The position numbers and the translations under genes were made by a program. A stretch of DNA of 43,798 nt, from contig JAAELY010000386.1 in NCBI GenBank assembly GCA_024226335.1, positions 1 to 43,798 of the forward strand, written 5' to 3'. The stretch comes from a bacterium. Lineage in GTDB: Bacteria > Myxococcota_A > UBA9160 > SZUA-336. A model generated the notes under the pieces. The model ran no database searches. It saw only the letters and a program-made list of their open reading frames with translations, and was not told where the DNA came from. Positions 25,332 to 33,221 of the stretch are shown one piece after another. Each line of letters begins with the position of its first letter. The first letter of the stretch is position 1.

Positions 25332-25369
25332 AAAACGCCTGCGCACCTGTGAGGCAGATGCGCAGGCGT
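25332..25369 (-). terminator. Rho-independent terminator of the cyclophilin gene
   Basis: A perfect 11-bp GC-rich stem (ACGCCTGCGCA / TGCGCAGGCGT) with a 13-base loop, followed on the minus strand by TTTT, begins 9 bases after the cyclophilin stop. The stem and T-run sit directly against the next minus-strand gene, which must then use its own promoter or rely on read-through. Confidence 0.65.
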
Positions 25370-25378
25370 CCTGGTTTC

Positions 25379-26053
25379 CTACTCGACGCGGATCGTCGCC
25401 TTCTCGATCAACAGCGGGCTCTTTGTCTGCCCGCTCGAAGAACCCTTCTCTTCCAGGGCCTTCACAGTTTCCATTCCGTCGACCACTTCGCCGAAAATCG
25501 TATGCTTGCCATCGAGCCACGGTGTCGCCTTGAACGTGAGGAAGAACTGGCTTCCATCCGTTCCCGGTCCCGCATTGGCCATGCTCAGCAACCCACCCTT
25601 GTTGTGCGTCACTTTGGGATCAAACTCGCCATCGTATTTGTAGCCGGGTCCGCCGGTTCCACGACCGAGTGGATCTCCGCCCTGCGCCATGAAGTCGGTG
25701 ATGACTCGATGAAAAACGACGCCGTCGTAGAACTCCAGTTGGGTCAGATAGACCGTGCTCGAAACGTGCATCGGCGCGACATTTGGCATGAGCCGGACCG
25801 AAATATCGCCGACGTTGGTCTTCAGATCCCAGAAATACGTCTTGGACGAATCGAACTCGACCTTGGGTGGCTTTGGAAGCTGGGTCTTCCAGCGCGATTC
25901 GCTCTTGTCGATCTTCTGCTCGCTGATGAACTTCTCGATCGCACCGATTGCTGCATCCACAGTTTTCTCCTCTGCGGCCCACGCCGCCGAGGCGACGCTG
26001 AAAGTCAGTGCCGCGAACACGACGGTCGCAGCTTGTAAGGTTCGTATCTTCAT
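25379..26053 (-). CDS. Exported peptidyl-prolyl cis-trans isomerase, cyclophilin type
   Basis: The 224-residue protein starts at MKIRTLQAA, preceded by AAGGGA. A signal peptide ends near AAWAA. Cyclophilin motifs are VVFHRVITDFMAQGGDP (active-site Phe-His-Arg), GGLLSMANAGPGTDGSQFFLTF (Gln-Phe-Phe) and LDGKHTIFGEVVDGM (with His). The usual tryptophan of eukaryotic cyclophilins is replaced in WLDGKH by a Trp-Leu-Asp form common in bacteria. It catalyses proline isomerisation during folding in the periplasm. About 60 residues between the signal and the domain form a helical linker (AAIGAIEKFISEQKIDKSES). Confidence 0.94.
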   Translation of the reverse strand: MKIRTLQAATVVFAALTFSVASAAWAAEEKTVDAAIGAIEKFISEQKIDKSESRWKTQLPKPPKVEFDSSKTYFWDLKTNVGDISVRLMPNVAPMHVSSTVYLTQLEFYDGVVFHRVITDFMAQGGDPLGRGTGGPGYKYDGEFDPKVTHNKGGLLSMANAGPGTDGSQFFLTFKATPWLDGKHTIFGEVVDGMETVKALEEKGSSSGQTKSPLLIEKATIRVE

Positions 26054-26134
26054 CTGAGATTCCCTTCCTTCAGGCGGAAAAGTCGCGGCACAGGGTAACA
26101 CCGGCGCCCCGTCCTACCAGGGGACGTCGAAAGG

Positions 26135-27373
26135 CTACTCGAGCTTCGAAATCCGGGTCGTCAATGCGACCGCAGAGACGAAAACCAGCATTCCGGCGCC
26201 GGCGAATGCGAATGCCCCCAGAGGACCGACCGCACCGGCCAGGAGGCCCGCTGCGGGCGAACCGACCGCACCGGCCACGAAAAAGCCGAGCGGGTAGACG
26301 GACAGGACCCGCGCGCGATTCGCCCCGAGCGCGCGTTCCTGGAAGATCGTCCGCCCCACGTTCAGAAACACAGATCCACTCAAGCCCCATCCCAGCCCTG
26401 CGAGCAGGGCGAGCGGATAGGGGACGCCGAGTGACGTGATCAAGAGGCAGCAGGCCGCGAGAGCCTGCGCAATCGCCATTGCTCGACCGCGGCGCTTGAA
26501 GGAAAGCCCCCGCAGGAGCAGTACCGAGCCCACCACGACGCCGATCGGAAACACGCCAATCAGAGCTCCGAGCTCTCCGACATCTCCCTGATAGAAGTCG
26601 CGCACGAGCAGCGGGTAGACGACGAAGTACGCACCCTGGAAGAAGAAACCCACCCCTAGCACCAACAAGAACACCGGGAGGAGATCGCGAGAACGAAGCA
26701 CTTCAACAAGGCCTGTGCCCAGGTCCGAAAAGCGCGGGCGAGCATCCACACGGGTATGCGAAGAAGAGCGGGGGAGTCGGCGAATCGCAACAACTCCGAC
26801 TAGCAGAATGGCGCTCTGTACTCCGAGCATGGCAGGCGAACCCACGTAACGCGCGAACCCGGCCAGAAACGCAGCCCCACCACTGGCCACGAACTGGATG
26901 AGCGTGGTTCCCACGACGGCGCGCGGCAGATCCGAGCCCGCCACGTCGCTCAAGACAGCGTCGCGTGCGGGATGCAGGAACGACGACGCGGTTCCCAGCG
27001 CCAACGCGTACGCGATTACGTAGGGGAAGCTGAGCTTGCCGCCGAGGACGACCAACGCCAACGCGGCGACGATTCCCGCCGCAACGATATGTATGCCCGT
27101 CATCAGTGAGATTCGATCGAAGCGATCGGCGGTCGCCCCACCGAGCAATAGAAGTACACCCGGAGCCACAAGTGAAAACTGGGCGGCGCCGACCCATTCC
27201 GCCGGTGCGCCCAGATCGTTGACGATCAGCCAGGAGAACAGGACACCCTGTATTCCCCATGCGGAAAACCAGGACGCGACTGCGAATGCGTAGAGTTGGA
27301 AGCCCGCCGGTGGCGCTCCCGAAGCTGGTTGCGTAGGAGAATCCAGCAGCGGAGTACCTTGAGGTAGCGACAT
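26135..27373 (-). CDS. MFS transporter (enterobactin-exporter-like, MFS_3 type)
   Basis: A 412-residue protein with about 12 hydrophobic segments. The first helix region reads AFAVASWFSAWGIQGVLFSW. The loop between helices 2 and 3 has LLLGGATADRFDRISLM, the major-facilitator motif-A equivalent (GxxxDRxxR-like). I placed the start at MSLPQGTPL, since upstream codons are antisense to the neighbour's leader; the ribosome-binding site is weak. Related proteins export siderophores or other small molecules by proton antiport. No substrate hint comes from the neighbours. Confidence 0.88.
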   Translation of the reverse strand: MSLPQGTPLLDSPTQPASGAPPAGFQLYAFAVASWFSAWGIQGVLFSWLIVNDLGAPAEWVGAAQFSLVAPGVLLLLGGATADRFDRISLMTGIHIVAAGIVAALALVVLGGKLSFPYVIAYALALGTASSFLHPARDAVLSDVAGSDLPRAVVGTTLIQFVASGGAAFLAGFARYVGSPAMLGVQSAILLVGVVAIRRLPRSSSHTRVDARPRFSDLGTGLVEVLRSRDLLPVFLLVLGVGFFFQGAYFVVYPLLVRDFYQGDVGELGALIGVFPIGVVVGSVLLLRGLSFKRRGRAMAIAQALAACCLLITSLGVPYPLALLAGLGWGLSGSVFLNVGRTIFQERALGANRARVLSVYPLGFFVAGAVGSPAAGLLAGAVGPLGAFAFAGAGMLVFVSAVALTTRISKLE

Positions 27374-27488
27374 ACACTGCAGATCATCCACGAAACCCGA
27401 GGAGGAAGCGAGCGGGAGGCCCTTTCGGGTTGGCCCGCACATCGGGATTCGTGCAGAATGGCCGCGCCGATCCGGCGGGAGGTGCGGA

Positions 27489-28367
27489 TTGAAGTTTGGA
27501 ATCGCGAGCGCATTCAGCCCGGTGCGCGACTACAACGAACTGGCGATCACGGCCGAGTCCTGTGGCTGGGATTTCGTCGCTGTCTCGGACCACGTCGTCC
27601 ATCCCGAGAAGCTCAACACGCCCTACCCCTACACCGCCGATGGTCAGCGACGCTGGCAGGCCTTCACGCCGTGGCCCGATCCCTGGGTAGCCATCGCCGG
27701 GATGGCGGCCGTCACCGTGCAGATCCGCTTCATCACCAACGTCTTCGTACTGCCCATACGCAATCCGTTCAGCGTGGCAAAAGCGGTCGGCACAGCGGCC
27801 GTGCTATCGGATCATCGCGTTTCACTGGGCATTGGCGTGGGCTGGTCCAAAGACGAGTTCGCGTTGATGGAGCAGAACTTCCACAACCGGGGCAAACGAG
27901 CGAACGAGATGATCGAGGTCATGCGCAAGCTCTGGACCGGAGAGATGGTCGAGCACCGAGGCGAATACTATTCATTCGACCGGCTCGAGATGAGTCCCGC
28001 CCCAAGCCGTCCGATCCCGATCCTCGTCGGAGGAGTTTCCGATGCCGCCCTGCGCCGCGCGGCGCGATTGGGCGACGGCTGGATCTCCGATCTTCACACG
28101 ACGGATGAACTTCGAACGCTGGTCCACAGACTCAACGGCTATCGACGAGAATACGGGCGCCACGAGAAGGGTTTCGAGATCGTGGCTTCGGCGATCGACG
28201 CGGTCGACCTCGACGGATATCGGAGACTGGAAGACGCGGGCGTCACCAGTCTCAACACCGCGCCCTGGGTGTTCTATACCGGTGGCTCCGACTCGCTGGC
28301 CGACAAGAAAGACGGCCTGCGGCGTTTTGCCGACGACGTGATCGCCAAGATGGAGGCGGGCTCGTAA
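27489..28367 (+). CDS. LLM class F420-dependent oxidoreductase (TIGR03619-like)
   Basis: A luciferase-like protein of 292 residues starting at TTG, with GGAGGT a few bases upstream. Family features are MKFGIASAFSPV at the N-terminus, AITAESCGWDFVAVSDHVVH, RVSLGIGVGWSKDEF (cofactor phosphate region), the GKRANEMIEVMRKLW helix and PIPILVGGVSDAALRRAARLGDGW. This subfamily is usually assigned to coenzyme F420. It is the second such enzyme in the window and shares only the fold with the one at 7408-8352. It is divergent from the MFS gene. Confidence 0.9.
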   Translation: MKFGIASAFSPVRDYNELAITAESCGWDFVAVSDHVVHPEKLNTPYPYTADGQRRWQAFTPWPDPWVAIAGMAAVTVQIRFITNVFVLPIRNPFSVAKAVGTAAVLSDHRVSLGIGVGWSKDEFALMEQNFHNRGKRANEMIEVMRKLWTGEMVEHRGEYYSFDRLEMSPAPSRPIPILVGGVSDAALRRAARLGDGWISDLHTTDELRTLVHRLNGYRREYGRHEKGFEIVASAIDAVDLDGYRRLEDAGVTSLNTAPWVFYTGGSDSLADKKDGLRRFADDVIAKMEAGS

Positions 28368-28368
28368 G

Positions 28369-28381
28369 GGACTGCTAAGCT
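28369..28381 (+). promoter_or_regulatory. Extended -10-like 13-mer before the P-loop ATPase gene
   Basis: GGACTGCTAAGCT contains TGC-TAAGCT, an extended -10 shape, and ends 7 bases before the GTG start at 28389. The identical 13-mer precedes the VTT-domain gene at 40451. Initiation here would give a leaderless mRNA. Confidence 0.35.
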
Positions 28382-28388
28382 GCGTTGC

Positions 28389-29123
28389 GTGTCCGAGTAC
28401 GCCCGAGTCCGACTGATCGACCGCCTGGTCGAAACCGCCGTTCGCGGTCGTACATGCGTCGTACTGGGCGGGCCGGGTATGGGCAAGACGACGGTGGCCC
28501 GGGCCGCAGTGGAAGAACTGGCCCTACGCGGTCGCCGGGTCGGAATTCTGGAATTGCCCGAAGACGAAGGCGACTGCAATCGCCTGCTGGACGAAGCGCC
28601 GGAAGGTCCTCGCATTCTGACGGGAGGATTGGGGCTTCATCGCGTCCTGGCGAAACGCGTGGCACCCGAGGGGGCCGTTCTCCAGCGCTTTCCCCTGTCT
28701 CCGCTCCCACGGCTGGATCTCGAATCCTGGGCGCGACGCTCCGGGGCTCGGATCGGACGCGAAGAATTGCTGCTCGCGTTCGAGGCAAGCGGTGGACATC
28801 CTCTGCTCTTCGCTGCATGGCTGCATACTCGGCGCAGTCTTCCAGCCCCCGAAGCGATCGAGAAAGAACTGATGACGGCGCAATCCGATTTGTTCCGGCG
28901 AATCGATCGCGAACTCCTGGCCGCCGAGCTCGCCGCTCCATTCGCATGGCTCGAAGAGCACGGTCTCAGCAGTGTCGACGAACTTCGCCGAGCAACGCGT
29001 GCGGACAAGCAGACGGTCGATCGACTGGTCATGGCCGGGCCGGTCTCGCGCACACAGGGCGAACGCTCCGAGATCCAGATCAGCTGCGGTCTCTACCGAC
29101 GCTGGCGCGCGGAGGCCCGCTGA
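28389..29123 (+). CDS. Small P-loop (AAA/STAND-like) ATPase
   Basis: A 244-residue protein with a GTG start. The Walker A motif is VVLGGPGMGKTTVARAA (about residues 24-40), and a hydrophobic strand RRVGILELPEDE follows, where the Walker B-like acidic residues could be. The remainder is helical: LLLAFEASGGHPLLFAAWL is the sensor-2/GHPL signature seen in archaeal-type and STAND ATPases (GxP region). The C-terminal 70 residues resemble a winged-helix (LEEHGLSSVDELRRATRADKQTVDRLV). No effector domain is attached. The last 31 bases overlap the 3' end of the convergent fusion gene. Function is unknown; it could be a regulatory switch. Confidence 0.8.
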   Translation: MSEYARVRLIDRLVETAVRGRTCVVLGGPGMGKTTVARAAVEELALRGRRVGILELPEDEGDCNRLLDEAPEGPRILTGGLGLHRVLAKRVAPEGAVLQRFPLSPLPRLDLESWARRSGARIGREELLLAFEASGGHPLLFAAWLHTRRSLPAPEAIEKELMTAQSDLFRRIDRELLAAELAAPFAWLEEHGLSSVDELRRATRADKQTVDRLVMAGPVSRTQGERSEIQISCGLYRRWRAEAR

Positions 29124-31060
29124 GCGGTTGCGAATTCGACGCGGGATTGCAGCCCACTGTCCGGGTCGCGGATTTCCAGGACAGAGGGGACGTCGACTCG
29201 GAATTCGAAACGACCCGGCGCGCGAGCCACGCCGACCCGTCTGGCCCGCTCGACCAGCCCAAGCGCAACCGTGCCCAGCGTGAAGCGCGCATTAAACTCG
29301 ACGAGGGGACGCAAGATGGACTCGCCATCAAAGGAATAGACGAAAGCGTCCACTCCGCAGGCTCCGAAATAGCCGCGTTCGCGTGCTGCTTCCGCCGCCA
29401 CGAGACCCGCCGCCTGCAGCCGTTCGTCAAACAGCGTGCCCGCGCGAATCGAACCATTCGCTTCCAGACAGCCGCGATGTCCCCGAGGAACACCCGAAGG
29501 GCTCACGATCGACTCGAGCGTTCCGAGCGCATGAATCTCGCCGCTCATTTCGATCCAGTAGTGCGCCGACAGGTCGACCGTGCGCTTCAACCAGGGTTCG
29601 AGCAGAAAACCGCCGCAGCGGGCAAGCCGAGCCATCGCGCCTTCGATCTCGGAGGGAGCGAATGAGCCAATTCGCCCAGCGACGCGGCCTCTCCCGCTCG
29701 AACTCAGCCGGGGCTTGAGCGCGAACTCACTCCCCAACTCAGGGGCCCAGCGAGCCGTTGCGCTTTCCACGGATTCGACGACACGATGGACGTCCGCGAG
29801 TTCTTCCGGGTCGAAGACCCGAATCGCCTCCCGCAGGCACGGGTGCAGGCTTCCCTCTTCGAGCGCCAGGCGGTGGGCAAACGCCTTGTCATGCACGCTG
29901 CGCACGACCGCGGGTGGAGGTGAGGCGAGTTCCCGGCCCGCGCGAGTCGCGATGCGCAGCGCCTCATCGGTACCGAGCCAGGCCACCACCTTCTTGCCGC
30001 GCGGCAGGAAACTCCAGGCCGGAAGCTGCGCATCGTCGCTCCAGGCTTCGGGCAGGACCGCGGCATCGAGGCCATCCACCCCACAGAAGCGCGCGTCACG
30101 GGCGAACAGGCCGCCGAACAGACGCGCACTCGCGGCAACCGCCGCGTGCGAGAGCGCACGTCGCCAGTTGTCCCCCTCTTCCGCACCGAGGTTGGGGAAG
30201 ATTCGCGGCTCCTCGACGGCGGGCTCAGGGCCGTTGCCTTTCCGCTTCGGACCTGCGTTTCGCACGTACTCGATCCAGGAATCGTCCAGCCCCGCCGCGC
30301 GCCGCGCATCCGCACTGAACGCGCGCCCCTTCGCCCGCGACGCGGACAGGGGAAACGGCACGCTGGCTTCATAGGCTTCGAGATCGCTTTGCTCGGGCGA
30401 CTTGAGCCTTCGCAACCAGGTGAGCGCGAGACGCACGTGCCCCTGCTCCTCGTCGTGAATCTGCTGACAGACTCGCGCACTCGCTTCATCGCCCACCGTG
30501 GCAAATGCATCGCGATACATCAGGGTGAAATCCAGATTCGCCTGCTCCAGGGTCAGACCCATGGCACTCAGAAAGGCGAGCGGACCGTGGGGGCTGGCCC
30601 AAAGCGCGGGAACGTGCAGCCAGAAATAGTCGGATCGCGGCGCATCGCCCAGGCTCGAGCCGAGCCTGTCCAGACGCTCGAGGTATAGGCCGAGGTGTCG
30701 TTGCTCATCGGCCAGAGCCGCGAGCCAGCCGCGGCGCAACGACTCGGGCGCCTCGGGCCAGGCGAGCAATGCCCAGGCGAATAGTTCGACCGCCATCAAC
30801 TCGTGATGGGCAAAGCGGTGAATGCAGGTCGCTCGCTTGGCGGGATCTTCGAGTTGTGGGGGCGGCGGAAGGCGCTCGGCTCCCGAACTCAGCGTCAGAT
30901 CGGCGGAACGCGCCGGTCGGTCGATGTAGATGGCCGCAAGCGGATCCGAGCCGAAGAATCCCGGCTCGTCTGAAACGGGCGGCGGACGCGTCTTCGCTTC
31001 GAGATCCCCCGATTCCAGGATCGACAGGCAGTAATCGCGCACGCTTTCGCCGTCCGACAT
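29093..31060 (-). CDS. DUF455 ferritin-like / ATP-grasp fusion protein
   Basis: A 655-residue two-part protein. Residues about 70-290 match the ferritin-like DUF455 family: HHELMAVE (Glu87, Glu92), DEQRH (Glu119, His122) and HDEEQGH (Glu204/205, His208) are the paired E...EXXH-type metal ligands of a four-helix bundle. Residues about 340-655 look like an ATP-grasp domain: EFALKPRLSSSGRGR (ATP-binding Lys and loop), GGFLLEPWLKRTVD, then FGACGVDAFVY and PLVEFNARF, with the Glu-x-Asn metal-binding pair. A combined metal-oxidase/ligase could make a small peptide or modified amino acid. No domain of known substrate is attached and the product is unknown. Confidence 0.88.
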   Translation of the reverse strand: MSDGESVRDYCLSILESGDLEAKTRPPPVSDEPGFFGSDPLAAIYIDRPARSADLTLSSGAERLPPPPQLEDPAKRATCIHRFAHHELMAVELFAWALLAWPEAPESLRRGWLAALADEQRHLGLYLERLDRLGSSLGDAPRSDYFWLHVPALWASPHGPLAFLSAMGLTLEQANLDFTLMYRDAFATVGDEASARVCQQIHDEEQGHVRLALTWLRRLKSPEQSDLEAYEASVPFPLSASRAKGRAFSADARRAAGLDDSWIEYVRNAGPKRKGNGPEPAVEEPRIFPNLGAEEGDNWRRALSHAAVAASARLFGGLFARDARFCGVDGLDAAVLPEAWSDDAQLPAWSFLPRGKKVVAWLGTDEALRIATRAGRELASPPPAVVRSVHDKAFAHRLALEEGSLHPCLREAIRVFDPEELADVHRVVESVESATARWAPELGSEFALKPRLSSSGRGRVAGRIGSFAPSEIEGAMARLARCGGFLLEPWLKRTVDLSAHYWIEMSGEIHALGTLESIVSPSGVPRGHRGCLEANGSIRAGTLFDERLQAAGLVAAEAARERGYFGACGVDAFVYSFDGESILRPLVEFNARFTLGTVALGLVERARRVGVARAPGRFEFRVDVPSVLEIRDPDSGLQSRVEFATAQRASARQRR

Positions 31061-31183
31061 CGCCGCTCAGCCTACCGAACGCTCGGGGTGCGAGCGACCT
31101 GGCCGGGCGAGCCCGGAGCGGGGTGAAATCCCTTGTTTCGCACGGCTGATGATTCTGTACCCTGAGTTTCCCTCTGCACGAAA

Positions 31184-31209
31184 CGAAGCGCGACACGCGT
31201 CGCGCTTCG
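31184..31209 (+). promoter_or_regulatory. Leader hairpin upstream of the diadenylate cyclase gene
   Basis: A perfect 11-bp inverted repeat (CGAAGCGCGAC / GTCGCGCTTCG) with a 4-base loop (ACGC) ends 22 bases before the ATG at 31232 and 12 bases before the GGGGAGAGG ribosome-binding site. In the mRNA it would form a very stable stem, so control of initiation or attenuation is plausible. Confidence 0.55.
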
Positions 31210-31231
31210 CCAGCGAGACGCAGGGGAGAGG

Positions 31232-32110
31232 ATGCTCGAAGCACTTTCGAAGTTTGGTGCGGCGGACGCGATCGACATCGCCCTGGTCAGTATTCTGTTT
31301 TACGCGGGCGCCTCGGTCCTGCGGCGAACTCGCGCAGCCCTGGTCGCTCTGGGCATCGGCCTGCTGGGAATCGTGTACCTGACTGCGAACTGGTTCGCGC
31401 TGGGCACGACCAGCCTGGTCTTGCAGGGCCTGTTCGCAGCCACCGGCCTCGCATTCGTGGTCATCTTCCAGGACGAGTTGCGCCAGGCCTGCGAAGAACT
31501 GGCGGCCTGGGCCATCGGCCGACATGACGACCACCGTCCCAAGCTCGACTCGAGCGAAGTGCTGGTCGGGGCATTGGCCAGGCTGGCGCGCGAGAAGGTC
31601 GGTGCGCTCGTCGTGCTGACCGGCTTGCAGAAGCTCGATCGACATTTCCAGGGAGGAGAAGTCCTCGGTGGCGAGATCAGCGCGCCCCTGCTCGACAGCC
31701 TGTTCGACCCGTCCTCCGATGGACACGATGGCGCGGTGATCCTCGAAGACCGGCTCGTAAGCCGTTTTGGCGTTCAGTTGCCGCTGTCCAAGAACCTGGA
31801 GCGTCTGCCGGGCACGGGCACGCGCCACAGCGCAGCACTCGGACTCGCTGAGCGAACTGATGCGCTTTGCCTCGTCGTCTCTGAGGAACGGGGTACCATC
31901 TCGGCAGCGGCAAATGGTCAACTGCACGAGATCCAGAGCGAGGACGAATTGACATCGATCGTGAACTACTTTTTCCGTCAGCAACGCCGGCTGGCGGCGC
32001 CTCGTCCTCTGGCTCAGCGGATCTTCCGGGATCGCCTGATCGAAAAGGCTGCGGCGCTGGGCCTGGCCTGTGCGCTCTGGCTTCTGCTCGCGGTGACGCG
32101 CGGCGCATGA
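31232..32110 (+). CDS. cdaA: Membrane diadenylate cyclase (c-di-AMP synthase, CdaA type)
   Basis: The protein is 292 residues: three N-terminal membrane helices (about 14-30, 35-55, 60-80), then the DAC domain. The catalytic motif DGA lies at 166-168 in DGHDGAVI, and GTRHSAALGLAERTDALCLVVSEERGTIS (197 on) corresponds to the second motif. In described cyclases this reads RHR; here it is RHS (198-200). An extra hydrophobic C-terminal segment (ALGLACALWLLLAV) is unusual. It makes cyclic di-AMP from two ATP, a signal for cell-wall and osmotic control. The TGA overlaps the ATG of yhbY (ATGA). Neither the CdaR regulator nor GlmM is adjacent. Confidence 0.9.
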   Translation: MLEALSKFGAADAIDIALVSILFYAGASVLRRTRAALVALGIGLLGIVYLTANWFALGTTSLVLQGLFAATGLAFVVIFQDELRQACEELAAWAIGRHDDHRPKLDSSEVLVGALARLAREKVGALVVLTGLQKLDRHFQGGEVLGGEISAPLLDSLFDPSSDGHDGAVILEDRLVSRFGVQLPLSKNLERLPGTGTRHSAALGLAERTDALCLVVSEERGTISAAANGQLHEIQSEDELTSIVNYFFRQQRRLAAPRPLAQRIFRDRLIEKAAALGLACALWLLLAVTRGA

Positions 32111-32424
32111 AGGGTTTTCAGAAACGCTACCTGCGCAGTCTGGGTCACAATCTGAAGCCCGTCGTGGTGATCGGACGCAACGGCCTGAGCTCGGCCGTGA
32201 TGGCCAAGGTCGACCAGGAACTGAACGCACACGAGTTGATCAAGATCCGCTTCTCGGACTTCAAGGAGGAGCGCAAACAGCTCGTCGAACAGATCGCCGA
32301 GGCCACACAGAGCGCGACGGCGGGAGTACTGGGCAATACGGCCATCCTGTACCGCGAACACGCAGATCCCGACAAGCGCAGCGTCGTCGTGCCGCAACGA
32401 GAAAGTGGCGGCGAGAAAGCCTGA
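32107..32424 (+). CDS. yhbY: YhbY-family RNA-binding protein (CRM domain)
   Basis: A 105-residue single CRM domain. It has the family start LRSLGHNLKPVVVIGRNGLS with the GxxG loop (GRNG, about residues 23-26), followed by LIKIRFSDFKEER and the end TAILYREHADPDK. E. coli YhbY binds the pre-50S ribosome and takes part in large-subunit assembly. It is translationally coupled to the diadenylate cyclase gene, and is convergent, 4 bases apart, with the GST-like gene. Confidence 0.93.
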   Translation: MKGFQKRYLRSLGHNLKPVVVIGRNGLSSAVMAKVDQELNAHELIKIRFSDFKEERKQLVEQIAEATQSATAGVLGNTAILYREHADPDKRSVVVPQRESGGEKA

Positions 32425-32428
32425 CCCG

Positions 32429-33211
32429 CTAGAAATCCAGGGGAAGCGTCAGGTAGTCGCGATAGATCCGGTCGCGGTGCTCCAACAGGACGGGGTCGGC
32501 CGCGGCGCGCGCCTCTGGATCGAGCAAGACGTAGCCGACACGGATCGGCTCCGGCATGGGGCAGACCTCGGCGGGCAGTGGCTCGAGCATCGCACTCGCG
32601 GTCGCCCAGTAGATGTCGGCTGCGCTCAGGTCATCGCCCACGAAGTACGCTGAACCGCGCCGCTTCTGGGCGAGCAATCGCCCTGAAAGAAATTCCAGGA
32701 TCTGCGTCACCCGGCCCGACGCCGAACGAGCCGTCGCCTCGGTGTAACCGTACTTGTCAGCCAGATTCTGGACGATTCCTCGCATGAATTCGGGCAACGC
32801 CGCTGCGGCGTCTCCTTTCATTCCAGCCAACATCATGAGTCGGCGGCACCAGAGGAAGCCCTGCTCCCCGCTGATTTCGTGCAGGAGGCCGAACATCTCG
32901 ATGCGCGCTTCTGGATCGCTCGGGATCAGTGCGGGCTCGGGTTCCAGGCGTTCCGCCAGGTGCACGATATCGGACCAGTGAGAGCGCGGACGCTCGTTTT
33001 CGTAGATCGCGATCGGCGCGTTGTCCTGGCCGGTCCAATCCCGAAGGGCCGAGTTGTCCATCCCGCCGATCTGCCGCACCGGTGCGTACGGAATTCCTTT
33101 GACCTGAAAAACGCCCTTGGCCGCTTCGCCCCAGGGCCCGGGCACACCCGCGCTCAGAACCAGGCGAAGGCCCGACCGATGCCTGGCTTCTTCCACATCC
33201 AGATAGTCCAT
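32429..33211 (-). CDS. Glutathione S-transferase-like protein
   Basis: A 260-residue protein from an ATG with GGAG five bases upstream. The N-terminal segment (LVLSAGVPGPWGEAAKGVFQVKGIPYAPV) resembles the thioredoxin-fold GST domain, and ENERPRSHWSDIVHLAERL ends it with a Glu/Asp-Ser-like helix start. The C-terminal helices contain YFVGDDLSAADIYWATA, the GST capping-box pattern. The classic catalytic Ser/Cys/Tyr is not clear (SAGVPGPWG takes its place), so it may be a non-catalytic or unusual member. It starts 11 bases after the end of the selenoprotein gene and is probably in one operon with it, which suggests a redox role. Confidence 0.78.
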   Translation of the reverse strand: MDYLDVEEARHRSGLRLVLSAGVPGPWGEAAKGVFQVKGIPYAPVRQIGGMDNSALRDWTGQDNAPIAIYENERPRSHWSDIVHLAERLEPEPALIPSDPEARIEMFGLLHEISGEQGFLWCRRLMMLAGMKGDAAAALPEFMRGIVQNLADKYGYTEATARSASGRVTQILEFLSGRLLAQKRRGSAYFVGDDLSAADIYWATASAMLEPLPAEVCPMPEPIRVGYVLLDPEARAAADPVLLEHRDRIYRDYLTLPLDF

Positions 33212-33221
33212 ATCCGCTCCG

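Noticed and set aside
31067-32230. 387-residue minus-strand frame opposite cdaA and yhbY
   Set aside because: The plus strand carries two well-conserved families there; the antisense product has no recognisable domain.
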